From contig CAISCU010000019.1 in assembly GCA_903883965.1 (NCBI GenBank), forward strand, positions 1 to 64,000: a stretch of DNA of 64,000 bases, in the 5' to 3' direction. Below the pieces are notes generated by a model. The model saw only the letters and a program-made list of their open reading frames with translations, ran no database searches and was not told the DNA's origin. The position numbers and the translations under genes are program-made. Shown here one piece after another: positions 49,494-59,731 of the stretch; the stretch's first letter is position 1; the number at the start of each line of letters is the position of its first letter. This DNA is from an uncultured Bacteroidota bacterium (GTDB lineage Bacteria > Bacteroidota > Bacteroidia > UKL13-3).

Positions 49494-50810
49494 TTAAGCA
49501 GATGTTTTCTTAGCCTCAACAGTTTTTTTCAACCATTCATAAGTAACCGATTTTGGTCTTTCGATTGGAGAACCCAATGCCCTATCCCATAACATAGAAG
49601 CCATTACGCCCAATGCTCTTGAAACTCCAAATAATACGGTATAAAAATCATATTCATTGAGCCCATAATGCAACAACAATGCACCAGAATGAGCATCTAC
49701 GTTTGGCCATGGATTTTTAATCTTACCAGTGCTTTCTAAAATTGGTGGAGCCACTTCATAAATGTTCCAAACTATATTTACCAATTCGTCATCAGGCATG
49801 TAAGTTTTGGCAAATTCTTGTTGAGCTAAAAACCTTGGATCTGTTTTTCTAAGCACTGCATGACCGTAACCAGGTACAACTTTACCTGCTTTTAAAGTTT
49901 GATGAATATAATCTGCAATTTGTTCTTTACTTGGATGTTGTCCAATTTCTTCTCTCATTTCCAATACCCATCTGATCACTTCTTGGTTGGCCAATCCGTG
50001 TAAGGGACCTGCCAATCCATTCATGGCAGCTGAAAATGCTAAATAGGGATCACTCAGAGCTGAACCAACTAAATGGGTTGTATGTGCAGAAACATTCCCT
50101 CCTTCATGGTCAGCATGAATAGTTAGGTACAAACGCATGAGTTTGTAAAACTCTACTTGATCAAAACCTAACATATGGGCAAAATTACCAGCCCAATCCA
50201 AGCCTTCTTGAGGTGCAATGTGCTCAGAGTTTTTATAAGTTCTTCTGTAAATATATGCTGCAACTCTAGGCAACCTTGCCAATAAATTGGAAACGTCTTC
50301 GAATGTTGGGTCCCAGTAATCTTTTTTATTGATTCCTTCTCTGTATGCTTTTGCAAATTGAGAATCTGTTTGCATGGCCATAATTCCAATGCTAAATTGG
50401 GTCATAGGATGGGTGTGAACTGGCAAAGCATCAATAGCTGCAAAAACATGCTGAGGAACTTCTGCCCTGCTGTTCCAATCTGCCTGAATTGCCAACACAT
50501 CGTCATAGGTAGGCATTTCACCTAACAACATTAAATAAAACAAACCTTCAGGCAATGGCTCGGTACCCCCTGGAACTTTAGGCAACAATGCCCTCAATTC
50601 AGGAATTGAATAACCTCTGAAACGAATGCCTTCATTTGCGTCTAGTAACGACGTTTCTGTTAGCAATCCGATGATGCCTTTCATTCCGGCATATACATCT
50701 TCAACGGTAAAAGTACCTAATGCTACCTGACCGTTTTCTTTGACAAACTGCTTAATTTCTGTTGATAGAGGAAGTGCCTTTGCGGCAAATTTTGCTTTTA
50801 AATTTCCCAT
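49494..50810 (-). CDS. gltA: citrate synthase
   Basis: LTIHADHEGGNVSAHTTHLVGSALSDPYLAFSAAMNGLAGPLHGLANQEV, PGYGHAVLRKTDPR. Confidence 0.97.
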   Translation of the reverse strand: MGNLKAKFAAKALPLSTEIKQFVKENGQVALGTFTVEDVYAGMKGIIGLLTETSLLDANEGIRFRGYSIPELRALLPKVPGGTEPLPEGLFYLMLLGEMPTYDDVLAIQADWNSRAEVPQHVFAAIDALPVHTHPMTQFSIGIMAMQTDSQFAKAYREGINKKDYWDPTFEDVSNLLARLPRVAAYIYRRTYKNSEHIAPQEGLDWAGNFAHMLGFDQVEFYKLMRLYLTIHADHEGGNVSAHTTHLVGSALSDPYLAFSAAMNGLAGPLHGLANQEVIRWVLEMREEIGQHPSKEQIADYIHQTLKAGKVVPGYGHAVLRKTDPRFLAQQEFAKTYMPDDELVNIVWNIYEVAPPILESTGKIKNPWPNVDAHSGALLLHYGLNEYDFYTVLFGVSRALGVMASMLWDRALGSPIERPKSVTYEWLKKTVEAKKTSA

Positions 50811-50984
50811 TTGAATGCTTCTGCTTTTCGTGTATTGCTATAAACCGCGCTAAGTTAGTATTTGTTTTTCAACTTATACAAATTGTTCTCACTCCTTTGT
50901 AAAATAATTTAGCAATTCAGTAAAAAAGTATGTTTTAGAAGGTCAAAAACACCCTGAAAGGTATTTTGAAGTATATTTACCCAA

Positions 50985-53312
50985 ATGAATTGGCATTCAA
51001 AAATATTTTTTTTACTTTTTCTAATTGCCACTATCAATCCTTATGGCTTGATTTGGGCGCAGGAGAATTTTAAAGTATCAGGAACAACGTTTGACATTGA
51101 AACAAAACAAAAACTACCTTTTGTTACAATTACAGAAAACAATATAACACTTGCAATTTCTGATAGTATTGGACAATTTAAATGTGCATTGAAACCAGGC
51201 AAACACAACTTAAAATTGAGTTCAATAGGTTATAGTCATTTACAAAAAAACATCAATTTATCAGGTCCTGAATACAATTTGCATTTTTTTCTAAGTCCAG
51301 AAAATAACCAACTCAATCAATTTGTCATTGCAGCTTCAAGAACGCCTACACAAATTACCAGAGAGGTGAGTAGTGTAACTTTGATTCAACCCTATTTAAT
51401 TAGCAATACAAATGCAAGTGATTTGGCAGAAGTTGTGAATAAAGTTCCTGGCATTGCAGTCATAGATGGCCAAGCATCAATGAGAGGAGGAGCTGGCTAT
51501 TCCTACAATACAGGGAGTAGGGTTGCTGTATTATTAGATGATATGCCTTTAATGGGTGGAGATTTAGCAGATGTCATGTGGAACTTTTTACCCATTGAAT
51601 CGGCAGAACAAATAGAAGTAATTAAAGGCGCTGCATCTGTTTTGTATGGTTCTTCAGCGATGAATGGTACCATTAACTTAAGAACAGGTTGGCCTACTCA
51701 AAAGCCTGTCACAAAGATTTCTACTTATCAAGGAATTTATTCTGACCCCAATAGAAGGGCAACCATTTGGTGGGACCGCAATACGAGCCCTTCACAAAAT
51801 GGCGCATTTTTTAGTCACAAGCAGCAATTTGGCAAATTTGATTTGGTATGGTGTGGCAATTTCCATGACAACAAAAGTCATTTACAAGGGGCCGACGTTT
51901 TACGTTTTAGAAATTATATCAAAACCCGATACCGTTTTAACAAGAACTTGAGCGCAGGCTTAAATGCCAATTTTATGTTGGAGCGATCTGGAAAGTTCTT
52001 TTTATGGAACGATGCAGATTCAGGCGCTCTCAAGCCATTTCAAAATTACATTGCACAAGATGTGTACAGGGTTTTGTCTTTTGATCCACATATAGACTAC
52101 CAATCAGGAAAGCAATTTCATGCACTTAAATTGAGACTGTATCAGATTCACCGTTTTGTTGACCCCATTAAATTTCCTGGCAGCAATGATGTCATAGCCA
52201 ATTTGTATGCATTTGATTACAATTACAAGGCCAATTTATTCCAACATTTGAATTTAACAGCAGGCACTTACAATACACTCACTTGGGCCAAAAGCAATGT
52301 ATTTAGAGGCGACTTTTGGGGCTATAGTGCCGCAGCTTTCGGGCAAATTGAATTCCAATACAACAACTTAACCTTACTAGCAGGTGGCAGATTTGAACAA
52401 AATAGCTTGAGCAATGTTACCCAAAATACGGGCCTATTAAAGCGATTGGGGATCAATTACAAATTAGGGGCCCAAACTTTTTTGAGAGCCAATTACTCTG
52501 AGGGTTTCAGATTTCCTAGTATCAGTGAAAAATACATAGAAGACAGTGTGTCAAGTGTGCGTATTTTTTCAAACTCCAAACTGGTTTCCGAAAAAGGATG
52601 GACTGCAGAAATTGGCCTCAAACAAGGGTTCAGAATTGGCCGAATGAGTGCTTTATTAGACCTGAGCATTTTTAACCAAGATTTTGACAGCATGATTGAA
52701 TACCAATTTGCACAATGGATCAAACCAAGAGAACATCCAGAAGTAGATTTTTTACGTACTTTTGGATTCAAGGCACAAAATATTGGTCAAACCAGAATTG
52801 GGGGTTATGAAATTTCGTTGACTGGTGAAGGTAAAATAGGTGAAGTATTGGTAAGAATTATAGGCGGATACACTTATTCTTTTCCTGTTAATTTGAGCAA
52901 AAACCAGTCACTGAGATCAAACAGCAATTACCTAAGTGCTTTTTTTAATAATATGGGGCAGTTAGATAGTGCCCAATTCTACGAGAGTATTTTAACATAC
53001 AGAAACAGGCATTTGGGCAAGTTTGACTTAGATCTAACTTACCACAAATTTAACCTAGGCTACAACTACCAATACTTCAGCATTTTTGAAAAATACGATG
53101 AGTATGTGGCCTTTTTACCGGGAGTAGCGGACTTTATGAAAAGAAGCGGACAAGGAAACTCTATTCACAGTTTCAGAATTGCCTATCAGCCAAACCAGCT
53201 CCTCAAAATTGCTTTTTTGGTTAACAATTTAACCAACGAAGAGTATGCTCTTAGACCCGGCAAAATGGATGCTCCAAGGTTGTTTAGCCTTCAATTAAAA
53301 GTTCAATTTTAA
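50985..53312 (+). CDS. TonB-dependent receptor with N-terminal carboxypeptidase-regulatory-like domain
   Basis: VSGTTFDIETKQKLPFVTI, plug VPGIAVIDGQASMRGGAGYSYNTGSRVAVLLDDMPLMGG, C-terminal FSLQLKVQF. Confidence 0.93.
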   Translation: MNWHSKIFFLLFLIATINPYGLIWAQENFKVSGTTFDIETKQKLPFVTITENNITLAISDSIGQFKCALKPGKHNLKLSSIGYSHLQKNINLSGPEYNLHFFLSPENNQLNQFVIAASRTPTQITREVSSVTLIQPYLISNTNASDLAEVVNKVPGIAVIDGQASMRGGAGYSYNTGSRVAVLLDDMPLMGGDLADVMWNFLPIESAEQIEVIKGAASVLYGSSAMNGTINLRTGWPTQKPVTKISTYQGIYSDPNRRATIWWDRNTSPSQNGAFFSHKQQFGKFDLVWCGNFHDNKSHLQGADVLRFRNYIKTRYRFNKNLSAGLNANFMLERSGKFFLWNDADSGALKPFQNYIAQDVYRVLSFDPHIDYQSGKQFHALKLRLYQIHRFVDPIKFPGSNDVIANLYAFDYNYKANLFQHLNLTAGTYNTLTWAKSNVFRGDFWGYSAAAFGQIEFQYNNLTLLAGGRFEQNSLSNVTQNTGLLKRLGINYKLGAQTFLRANYSEGFRFPSISEKYIEDSVSSVRIFSNSKLVSEKGWTAEIGLKQGFRIGRMSALLDLSIFNQDFDSMIEYQFAQWIKPREHPEVDFLRTFGFKAQNIGQTRIGGYEISLTGEGKIGEVLVRIIGGYTYSFPVNLSKNQSLRSNSNYLSAFFNNMGQLDSAQFYESILTYRNRHLGKFDLDLTYHKFNLGYNYQYFSIFEKYDEYVAFLPGVADFMKRSGQGNSIHSFRIAYQPNQLLKIAFLVNNLTNEEYALRPGKMDAPRLFSLQLKVQF

Positions 53313-54079
53313 TTCTTATTGCTGGAAGCTAAAGGAATGAGCTTGATCATGCCTATCCAATGCATCAATTTCATAATTGGATATACAGGATCTATTTCCC
53401 ACCATTTGGCTGCAAAGTTTGGCCTGGCTCCAGCATGGTGATGGTTATTTTGAAACAATTCTCCCAACATTAAAAAATCAAATACCAAAGTGTTTTTAGA
53501 ATGGTCTTTTTCATTGAAATTTCTATACCCGTATTTATGACCAGCCCAATTGACAACTGCACCCTGTATTGGGCCCATTAAAAAATGAATGGGTAAAAAC
53601 AAATACAACCACCAAACGCTGGCAAACTTTACATAAATGGCAATATATAAAAATGCAAAAAACAGCCTACTTGCCCATGAATCGGCTAGTTGATCGATGA
53701 CAGGATATACCGGATAGTTTTTCTTGAATTTTTCATCAATTTCTAAGGTATTGTGTAAAACACCATTGTAAATTTTACGGGTATGCCACATCATGCTGAA
53801 CACCTCTTTAAAGAACTGTGGGGTATGTGGGTCTTTTTCGGTATCAGAATAGGCATGGTGCATTCTGTGCAAAATGGCGTATGCTCTGGCATTTAAATAG
53901 GATGAACCTTGCAATACCCAAGTATAAACATACCAGAATTTTTCCCATGATTTACTCATGGTAAACATTTTATGAGCGGCGTACCTGTGTAAGAAAAAAG
54001 TTTGTCCAAACAAAGACAAATACCAATGCAATATTAAAAACAAAAAAATGACAGTCATGTATTCAATAATTTGGCGCAA
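53309..54079 (-). CDS. membrane fatty acid (acyl-CoA) desaturase
   Basis: Histidine boxes HRYAAH, HRMHH, NNHHH plus TM segments. Confidence 0.9.
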   Translation of the reverse strand: MRQIIEYMTVIFLFLILHWYLSLFGQTFFLHRYAAHKMFTMSKSWEKFWYVYTWVLQGSSYLNARAYAILHRMHHAYSDTEKDPHTPQFFKEVFSMMWHTRKIYNGVLHNTLEIDEKFKKNYPVYPVIDQLADSWASRLFFAFLYIAIYVKFASVWWLYLFLPIHFLMGPIQGAVVNWAGHKYGYRNFNEKDHSKNTLVFDFLMLGELFQNNHHHAGARPNFAAKWWEIDPVYPIMKLMHWIGMIKLIPLASSNKN

Positions 54080-54134
54080 ATAAAAAGAAGTATTGGCAAT
54101 TTTTTATGACCAATATTAGTACTTGAAACAAAAC

Positions 54135-54452
54135 TTACTCTTTGGTTGGGTTTTCTTTTTTGTAGGCCATTCTGCTTTTGGCTTTTTGAAGCATCCTTTC
54201 AATAATTAAATCTGCCAATTCAGGGGCAATGAGTAAGGGTGCTGAATTTGAAAAAATCTGTTTAACCTTGGTTTCGTTCACATCTATTCTATAGAGTATA
54301 TTCCACAATTTTTCGGGCGATTGGAGTATCAATTGTATCAATTCAGACACCAACAGGTCTTTGATTTGTTGTTGGTTATCGGCTGAAATTTCCAATTCAA
54401 ATGCTTGTCCTACAAGGGCTGCAAGCTCTTGATTTTGTGATTTTTCTATCAT
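54135..54452 (-). CDS. hypothetical protein (~105 aa)
   Basis: Start MIEKSQNQELAAL preferred over track start 54551; helical, no known motif recognised. Confidence 0.5.
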   Translation of the reverse strand: MIEKSQNQELAALVGQAFELEISADNQQQIKDLLVSELIQLILQSPEKLWNILYRIDVNETKVKQIFSNSAPLLIAPELADLIIERMLQKAKSRMAYKKENPTKE

Positions 54453-54590
54453 TGTATTGTACCAATAGGTGTTTAAATATACGAAAATCGATGAATGGTT
54501 ACTTAATTCGATTTGAATGCCATAAATTGCAGCGCATTTCAAAAAATGCAACCAAATTGAACAAAATAACTAAAATAAAACATAAAGCTC

Positions 54591-56858
54591 ATGGTATTTG
54601 ATTTAGAAATGATCAAGTCTGTTTATACAAAAATGGACGAACGCATTCAGGCAGCAAGAAAAGTAGTCAACAAGCCGCTCACTTTATCAGAAAAAATTTT
54701 ATATACCCACTTAACTGAGGGCAATGCTGGAAAAGCTTATGAAAGAGGAAAATCTTATGTAGATTTTGCTCCCGACAGAGTAGCCATGCAAGATGCAACA
54801 GCTCAAATGGCGTTGTTACAATTTATGCAAGCCGGAAGGCCTAAAGTTGCTGTTCCTTCAACTGTTCATTGCGACCACTTAATTACTGCCAAAGTTGGTG
54901 CTGAAAAAGACTTGGCCATTGCCAATTCTGAAAGCAAAGAGGTCTATGATTTCTTGGCATCGGTATCTAACAAATATGGAATTGGATTTTGGAAGCCAGG
55001 AGCAGGAATTATTCACCAAGTAGTTTTAGAAAATTATGCTTTTCCGGGCGGCATGATGATTGGTACCGATAGCCATACTGTAAATGCAGGTGGTTTAGGC
55101 ATGTTGGCAATAGGTGTTGGTGGAGCTGATGCATGTGATGTAATGGCTGGCTTACCATGGGAACTGAAATTCCCTAAATTGATTGGCATTAAACTAACCG
55201 GAAAACTCAACGGATGGACAGCACCTAAAGATGTCATTCTAAAAGTTGCAGGTTTACTAACTGTTAAAGGAGGTACTGGTGCCATTGTAGAATATTTTGG
55301 CGAAGGAGCTACTAGCATGAGTTGTACAGGTAAAGGCACCATATGCAATATGGGTGCTGAAATTGGAGCAACTACATCAACCTTTGGTTATGACGAAAGC
55401 ATGGAACGCTATTTAAGAGCAACAGGAAGAGCTGAAGTTGCAGACTTAGCCAATGGCATAAAATCACATTTAACTGCAGACCCTGAAGTTTATGCCAACC
55501 CTGAATTGTATTTTGACCAAGTGATTGAAATTAACCTCAATACTTTAATGCCTCATTTGAACGGTCCGTTTACTCCTGATTTGGCAACTCCTATATCTGA
55601 AATCAAAGAAGCTGCTGCTAAAAATGCATGGCCATTAAAAGTTGAGTGGGGTTTGATAGGTTCATGCACCAATTCTTCTTATGAAGATTTATCAAGAGCT
55701 GCTTCAATTGCTAAACAAGCCATTGAAAAGGGTTTAACCACTAAAGCTGAATTTGGTATCAATCCAGGTTCTGAACAAGTGAGGTATACAGCTGAGAGAG
55801 ATGGTTTATTAAAAACTTTTACTGATTTAAATGCATCTGTATTTACCAATGCTTGCGGACCGTGTATTGGTATGTGGGACCGAGTTGGTGCAGAAAAAGC
55901 AGAAAAAAATACCATCATACATTCATTCAATAGAAATTTTGCCAAAAGAGCAGATGGCAATCCAAATACATTTGCATTTGTAGCGTCTCCAGAAATGGTA
56001 GCAGCTATTGCAATTGCAGGAGATTTATCTTTTAACCCAATTACTGACACTTTATTAAATAAAGATGGAGTAGCGGTTAAATTAGATCCACCAACTGGAG
56101 ATGAGTTACCGACTAGAGGTTTTGCGGTTGAAGATGCTGGTTACATTGCACCTGCCGTTGATGGAAACGGTATAAACGTTGCCGTATCTCCTACTTCAGA
56201 CAGGCTTCAATTGCTTGATCCATTTGCAGCTTGGGATGGCAATGATCTTGAGAATTTAAAATTGTTAATCAAGGCAAAAGGTAAATGTACCACAGACCAT
56301 ATTTCAATGGCAGGTCCTTGGCTAAAGTATAGAGGACATTTGGACAATATTTCAAATAACATGTTAATTGGTGCTGTCAATTATTTCAATGAAAAAACTG
56401 ACAATGTAAAAAATCAATTAACCGGCGAATACCAATCAGTACCAAAGGTACAAAGACAATACAAAGCAGCTGCTATTGGTTCAATTGTGGTTGGTGATGA
56501 AAATTATGGCGAAGGTTCGAGCAGAGAACATGCAGCTATGGAACCAAGACATTTGGGCGTAAATGCAGTATTGGTAAAATCATTTGCCCGTATACATGAA
56601 ACCAACCTTAAAAAACAAGGTATGCTGGCCTTAACTTTCATCAACAAAGATGACTACAACAAGGTAATGGAAGACGACCAAATTCATATCAAAGGATTGA
56701 CTTCATTCAGTGCAGGAAAACCATTGACAATTGTATTGAACCATGCAGATGGAACAACTGAAGAATTTGAAGTAAGTCATACCTACAACGACCAACAAAT
56801 TGAATGGTTCAAAGCGGGCGGAGCTTTAAATATCATTAGAAAACAAATTGGGAAATAA
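54591..56858 (+). CDS. acn: aconitate hydratase
   Basis: [61 protein letters not shown]. Confidence 0.97.
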   Translation: MVFDLEMIKSVYTKMDERIQAARKVVNKPLTLSEKILYTHLTEGNAGKAYERGKSYVDFAPDRVAMQDATAQMALLQFMQAGRPKVAVPSTVHCDHLITAKVGAEKDLAIANSESKEVYDFLASVSNKYGIGFWKPGAGIIHQVVLENYAFPGGMMIGTDSHTVNAGGLGMLAIGVGGADACDVMAGLPWELKFPKLIGIKLTGKLNGWTAPKDVILKVAGLLTVKGGTGAIVEYFGEGATSMSCTGKGTICNMGAEIGATTSTFGYDESMERYLRATGRAEVADLANGIKSHLTADPEVYANPELYFDQVIEINLNTLMPHLNGPFTPDLATPISEIKEAAAKNAWPLKVEWGLIGSCTNSSYEDLSRAASIAKQAIEKGLTTKAEFGINPGSEQVRYTAERDGLLKTFTDLNASVFTNACGPCIGMWDRVGAEKAEKNTIIHSFNRNFAKRADGNPNTFAFVASPEMVAAIAIAGDLSFNPITDTLLNKDGVAVKLDPPTGDELPTRGFAVEDAGYIAPAVDGNGINVAVSPTSDRLQLLDPFAAWDGNDLENLKLLIKAKGKCTTDHISMAGPWLKYRGHLDNISNNMLIGAVNYFNEKTDNVKNQLTGEYQSVPKVQRQYKAAAIGSIVVGDENYGEGSSREHAAMEPRHLGVNAVLVKSFARIHETNLKKQGMLALTFINKDDYNKVMEDDQIHIKGLTSFSAGKPLTIVLNHADGTTEEFEVSHTYNDQQIEWFKAGGALNIIRKQIGK

Positions 56859-56881
56859 CAGCCTAGAACTAACCTAAGCAA

Positions 56882-56912
56882 AAAAGGCGGTAACAGTGTT
56901 ACCGCCTTTTTA
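56882..56912. terminator. bidirectional intrinsic terminator
   Basis: AAAAAGGCGGTAAC-AGT-GTTACCGCCTTTTT between convergent genes. Confidence 0.88.
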
Positions 56913-56930
56913 ATTAAGTAAAATTTGAAA

Positions 56931-57749
56931 CTAGTTCAAAGTCATGTGTGTACCATTTACATATAAATAATCGGTACCAATCTTTTTCCATACAATGACA
57001 ATAGCTCCCATATTTTCAGTTTTCCAGGCTGAATTTAAAACTGAAGTATATGTTTTGCTAGTAATATCTCCAGAAATTGGAATGGCACTTCCCCAAACAC
57101 TAGGTGTAGTTACTGCACGAATTACATGGTCATGTTGTTGATTGGCATTGGCTGGTCCACCTGAAATTTGTTGTTCAGAAATTACCCCATTTTCATAAAA
57201 ATAAACAGACAACAGGTATTCGCCAGTTGCAGTTGCATCAAAGAATTTCGAATGAGCATCTACCGATATTTTACCATCAGCAATTTTAAAATTGTTAAGA
57301 GCAACTCCCACAACTACTGGGTTATTTGCAATAAATGTATCTACCGATGCAATAATTTTATTCCCTGTAGCTTTAATGTCACTATAAACGCCAGCGTCAA
57401 ATGTTAACCCATTACCAACTGCAATGCGAGGCACTGAACTAGATTTAAACCTTGGTAAGCTTGAAACAGCATTCATTGCAGTTAAACTCAAAGGGTCTGA
57501 ACTGTGTATTGCAAATGGTACAACTTTGTCTTTTGCATTGGCTACAGCATAGTTAAATCCAGGAATGCCATAAGCACCACATGGAGGACACCAAGTACCT
57601 GTAATATCCATAACAAGTGCTTTGTTTTTTTGCTCAATGGTAACCGTTGGCGTTGTGTTTGGTGAAGCGTTGTCATTTTTTGAACAACTGATTAAGCCCA
57701 TAGCACCAATCATAATAAGGGCAAATGACTTCATTCCTTTCATTTTCAT
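56931..57749 (-). CDS. Omp28-related lipoprotein
   Basis: Lipobox MGLISCSKN; VMDITGTWCPPCGAYGIPGFNYAV. Confidence 0.85.
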   Translation of the reverse strand: MKMKGMKSFALIMIGAMGLISCSKNDNASPNTTPTVTIEQKNKALVMDITGTWCPPCGAYGIPGFNYAVANAKDKVVPFAIHSSDPLSLTAMNAVSSLPRFKSSSVPRIAVGNGLTFDAGVYSDIKATGNKIIASVDTFIANNPVVVGVALNNFKIADGKISVDAHSKFFDATATGEYLLSVYFYENGVISEQQISGGPANANQQHDHVIRAVTTPSVWGSAIPISGDITSKTYTSVLNSAWKTENMGAIVIVWKKIGTDYLYVNGTHMTLN

Positions 57750-57836
57750 TTTAAGTTTTTTTTTAAATATTTAAAATTCAATTTATACAATTTATTGAAC
57801 ATTCCAAATTGGTATTGAAATTTAAGGTATAAAAAC

Positions 57837-57873
57837 AAAAGAGGCGCCGAATCTTTGATTCGGCGCCTCTTTT
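57837..57873. terminator. intrinsic terminator of the T9SS cargo gene
   Basis: AAAAGAGGCGCCGAATC-TTT-GATTCGGCGCCTCTTTT. Confidence 0.88.
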
Positions 57874-57891
57874 AAAAATAACTGTTGAAGG

Positions 57892-59613
57892 TTATTCAGT
57901 AACCATCAATCTTTCAGTTTGGATGGTTTTACCAGCTTTTACGCTCACAGTGTAAACACCAGGAGTTAAAGTTGATAAATCCATGTTGTACTCATAAATA
58001 GAAGCTGCAACATTACCCAAATCTTTTACCAAAACTTCTTGGCCTAAGATATTGTGAATGCTCACTGTAACATCAGAGTTTGATTTTAAATCAAATCTAA
58101 CAGCAGTTGATTTGGTAGCAGGGTTAGGGAATAAACCTGTGATAGCAATGTGATTACCATCTTCAATACCAGCTTTTACGCTACCTTGAATTCTTAAGTT
58201 GAAAGCGCAATCCAAGAAGTCTTCACCAGAAGTAAATGCTTGTGAAACGATGTATCCAACCCAACCTTTCATAGAATGATATGAAGTAAATCCATATGCA
58301 AAAATTGGTGAATTAAAGAATTGGGTATTGTTCCATGGTGTAGTTCCGCTGTTTGATTCAAATCCAAAACCAAAATAGTTAACTCTATGTGATTTGTTAG
58401 TTACAGTAGCAGGATCTCTTTGATCAATGTATACTGCTGTATCATTGCGGTAATTGTAAGTATAATAAGGCAATTGTTGCAATCTTAAAGTAGCAGTAGC
58501 TGCAATAAACATTGAATCAATAACTGCACCTGCATTATCGTAGGTATAATTAAAATAATTTGCTTTGTATACAGACAATGTATCTGATGGAGTTGTAGGA
58601 TTAGAAGCGTCGAATCTTACAATTTGAATTGTAGGATTCAAAGTTGAATCAGTACCTGGTAAAGCATTGTTAAAGAAATTTGTGTAAGTAGGATTGCTGC
58701 TATATGAAATAGAATCAACCTGATTGCCATTTACCAAGAAGCTAGGAGCTTGATTCATGGTAGAATCACTTACAACCGAAATAACAGAAGGAATACCTGA
58801 TTTGTATGTAACGGCAAATCCCATTAAGTTGTCTGTTCTGTTGCCATCTGTAATGAAATCCATTCCTTTTGGAGCAGCCAATTGAACGTATTTAGTTCCC
58901 CAAGAATTTTCAAAACCACCATTGTTAGTTACACGGGTTGTATCAAAATCAGGATTAACACCACTGCTCAATAAAAAGGTATCTGTTTTGAAACAATTGC
59001 TTGGCATTCTGTTGATGGTATCCCATCCACCTTGTGGCAATGCATATCTGGTACTATCAGAAAATTTACTTCTTCTGATTTGAGTACCTTTCCAATATGA
59101 AACAAATACAGTATCTACAACTGGGCTTTCAACACCGTTTGCATCTTTTGTAGTTTCTACATTGCGAACATATAAATATCTGAAAATAATTGAGTCTAAA
59201 GAATAGCTGTTGAAACGGCTCAATTTGTTTTCTGGTTTTGGATTGCCATCAGACAAATCAATTAAATCATCTGTTGGGTCTAAAATATGACCAACACTCA
59301 ATACATAAGGATAACGAATAATGCCATCAACATCTACCAATTTAGAAGTAGTATCATGATGTAAGAAGTTTACATAATACTTTAAGCTACCGGCTAAACC
59401 GATATCACTTTTAGACATCATGTCAAGGATACTGTACCAATCAGATGAATCGTTTTCACCAAACTTTGCCAATTTCTTTTTGTTTTGAAATGGAGTTGCA
59501 GAATGGTACTTGCTTTGGTTACGCATAGTAGAAATTCTTGATTCTACGTTCTGAGCGAATGCTCCAACCGCAACCATGAACAACGCTAAGGTTAAAAGTA
59601 ACTGTTTTTTCAT
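57892..59613 (-). CDS. secreted protein with T9SS type A sorting domain
   Basis: Signal peptide; C-terminal ITGLFPNPATKSTAVRFDL...NILGQEVLVKDLG...LTPGVYTVSVKAGKTIQTERLMV. Confidence 0.85.
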   Translation of the reverse strand: MKKQLLLTLALFMVAVGAFAQNVESRISTMRNQSKYHSATPFQNKKKLAKFGENDSSDWYSILDMMSKSDIGLAGSLKYYVNFLHHDTTSKLVDVDGIIRYPYVLSVGHILDPTDDLIDLSDGNPKPENKLSRFNSYSLDSIIFRYLYVRNVETTKDANGVESPVVDTVFVSYWKGTQIRRSKFSDSTRYALPQGGWDTINRMPSNCFKTDTFLLSSGVNPDFDTTRVTNNGGFENSWGTKYVQLAAPKGMDFITDGNRTDNLMGFAVTYKSGIPSVISVVSDSTMNQAPSFLVNGNQVDSISYSSNPTYTNFFNNALPGTDSTLNPTIQIVRFDASNPTTPSDTLSVYKANYFNYTYDNAGAVIDSMFIAATATLRLQQLPYYTYNYRNDTAVYIDQRDPATVTNKSHRVNYFGFGFESNSGTTPWNNTQFFNSPIFAYGFTSYHSMKGWVGYIVSQAFTSGEDFLDCAFNLRIQGSVKAGIEDGNHIAITGLFPNPATKSTAVRFDLKSNSDVTVSIHNILGQEVLVKDLGNVAASIYEYNMDLSTLTPGVYTVSVKAGKTIQTERLMVTE

Positions 59614-59731
59614 GTTTGTTTTATTTATAATTTAATATTTGTCTTTTTATTGTTGTTTAAATAAGAAGGCTCCAATATTAAGCAATTCTTATTTAATGTC
59701 AAAGTCAATTAAATTCCGAGTTGGGTTGCAT

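Noticed and set aside
55034-56050. Two minus-strand ORFs of 104 and 123 aa
   Set aside because: Shadows of the conserved aconitase gene.
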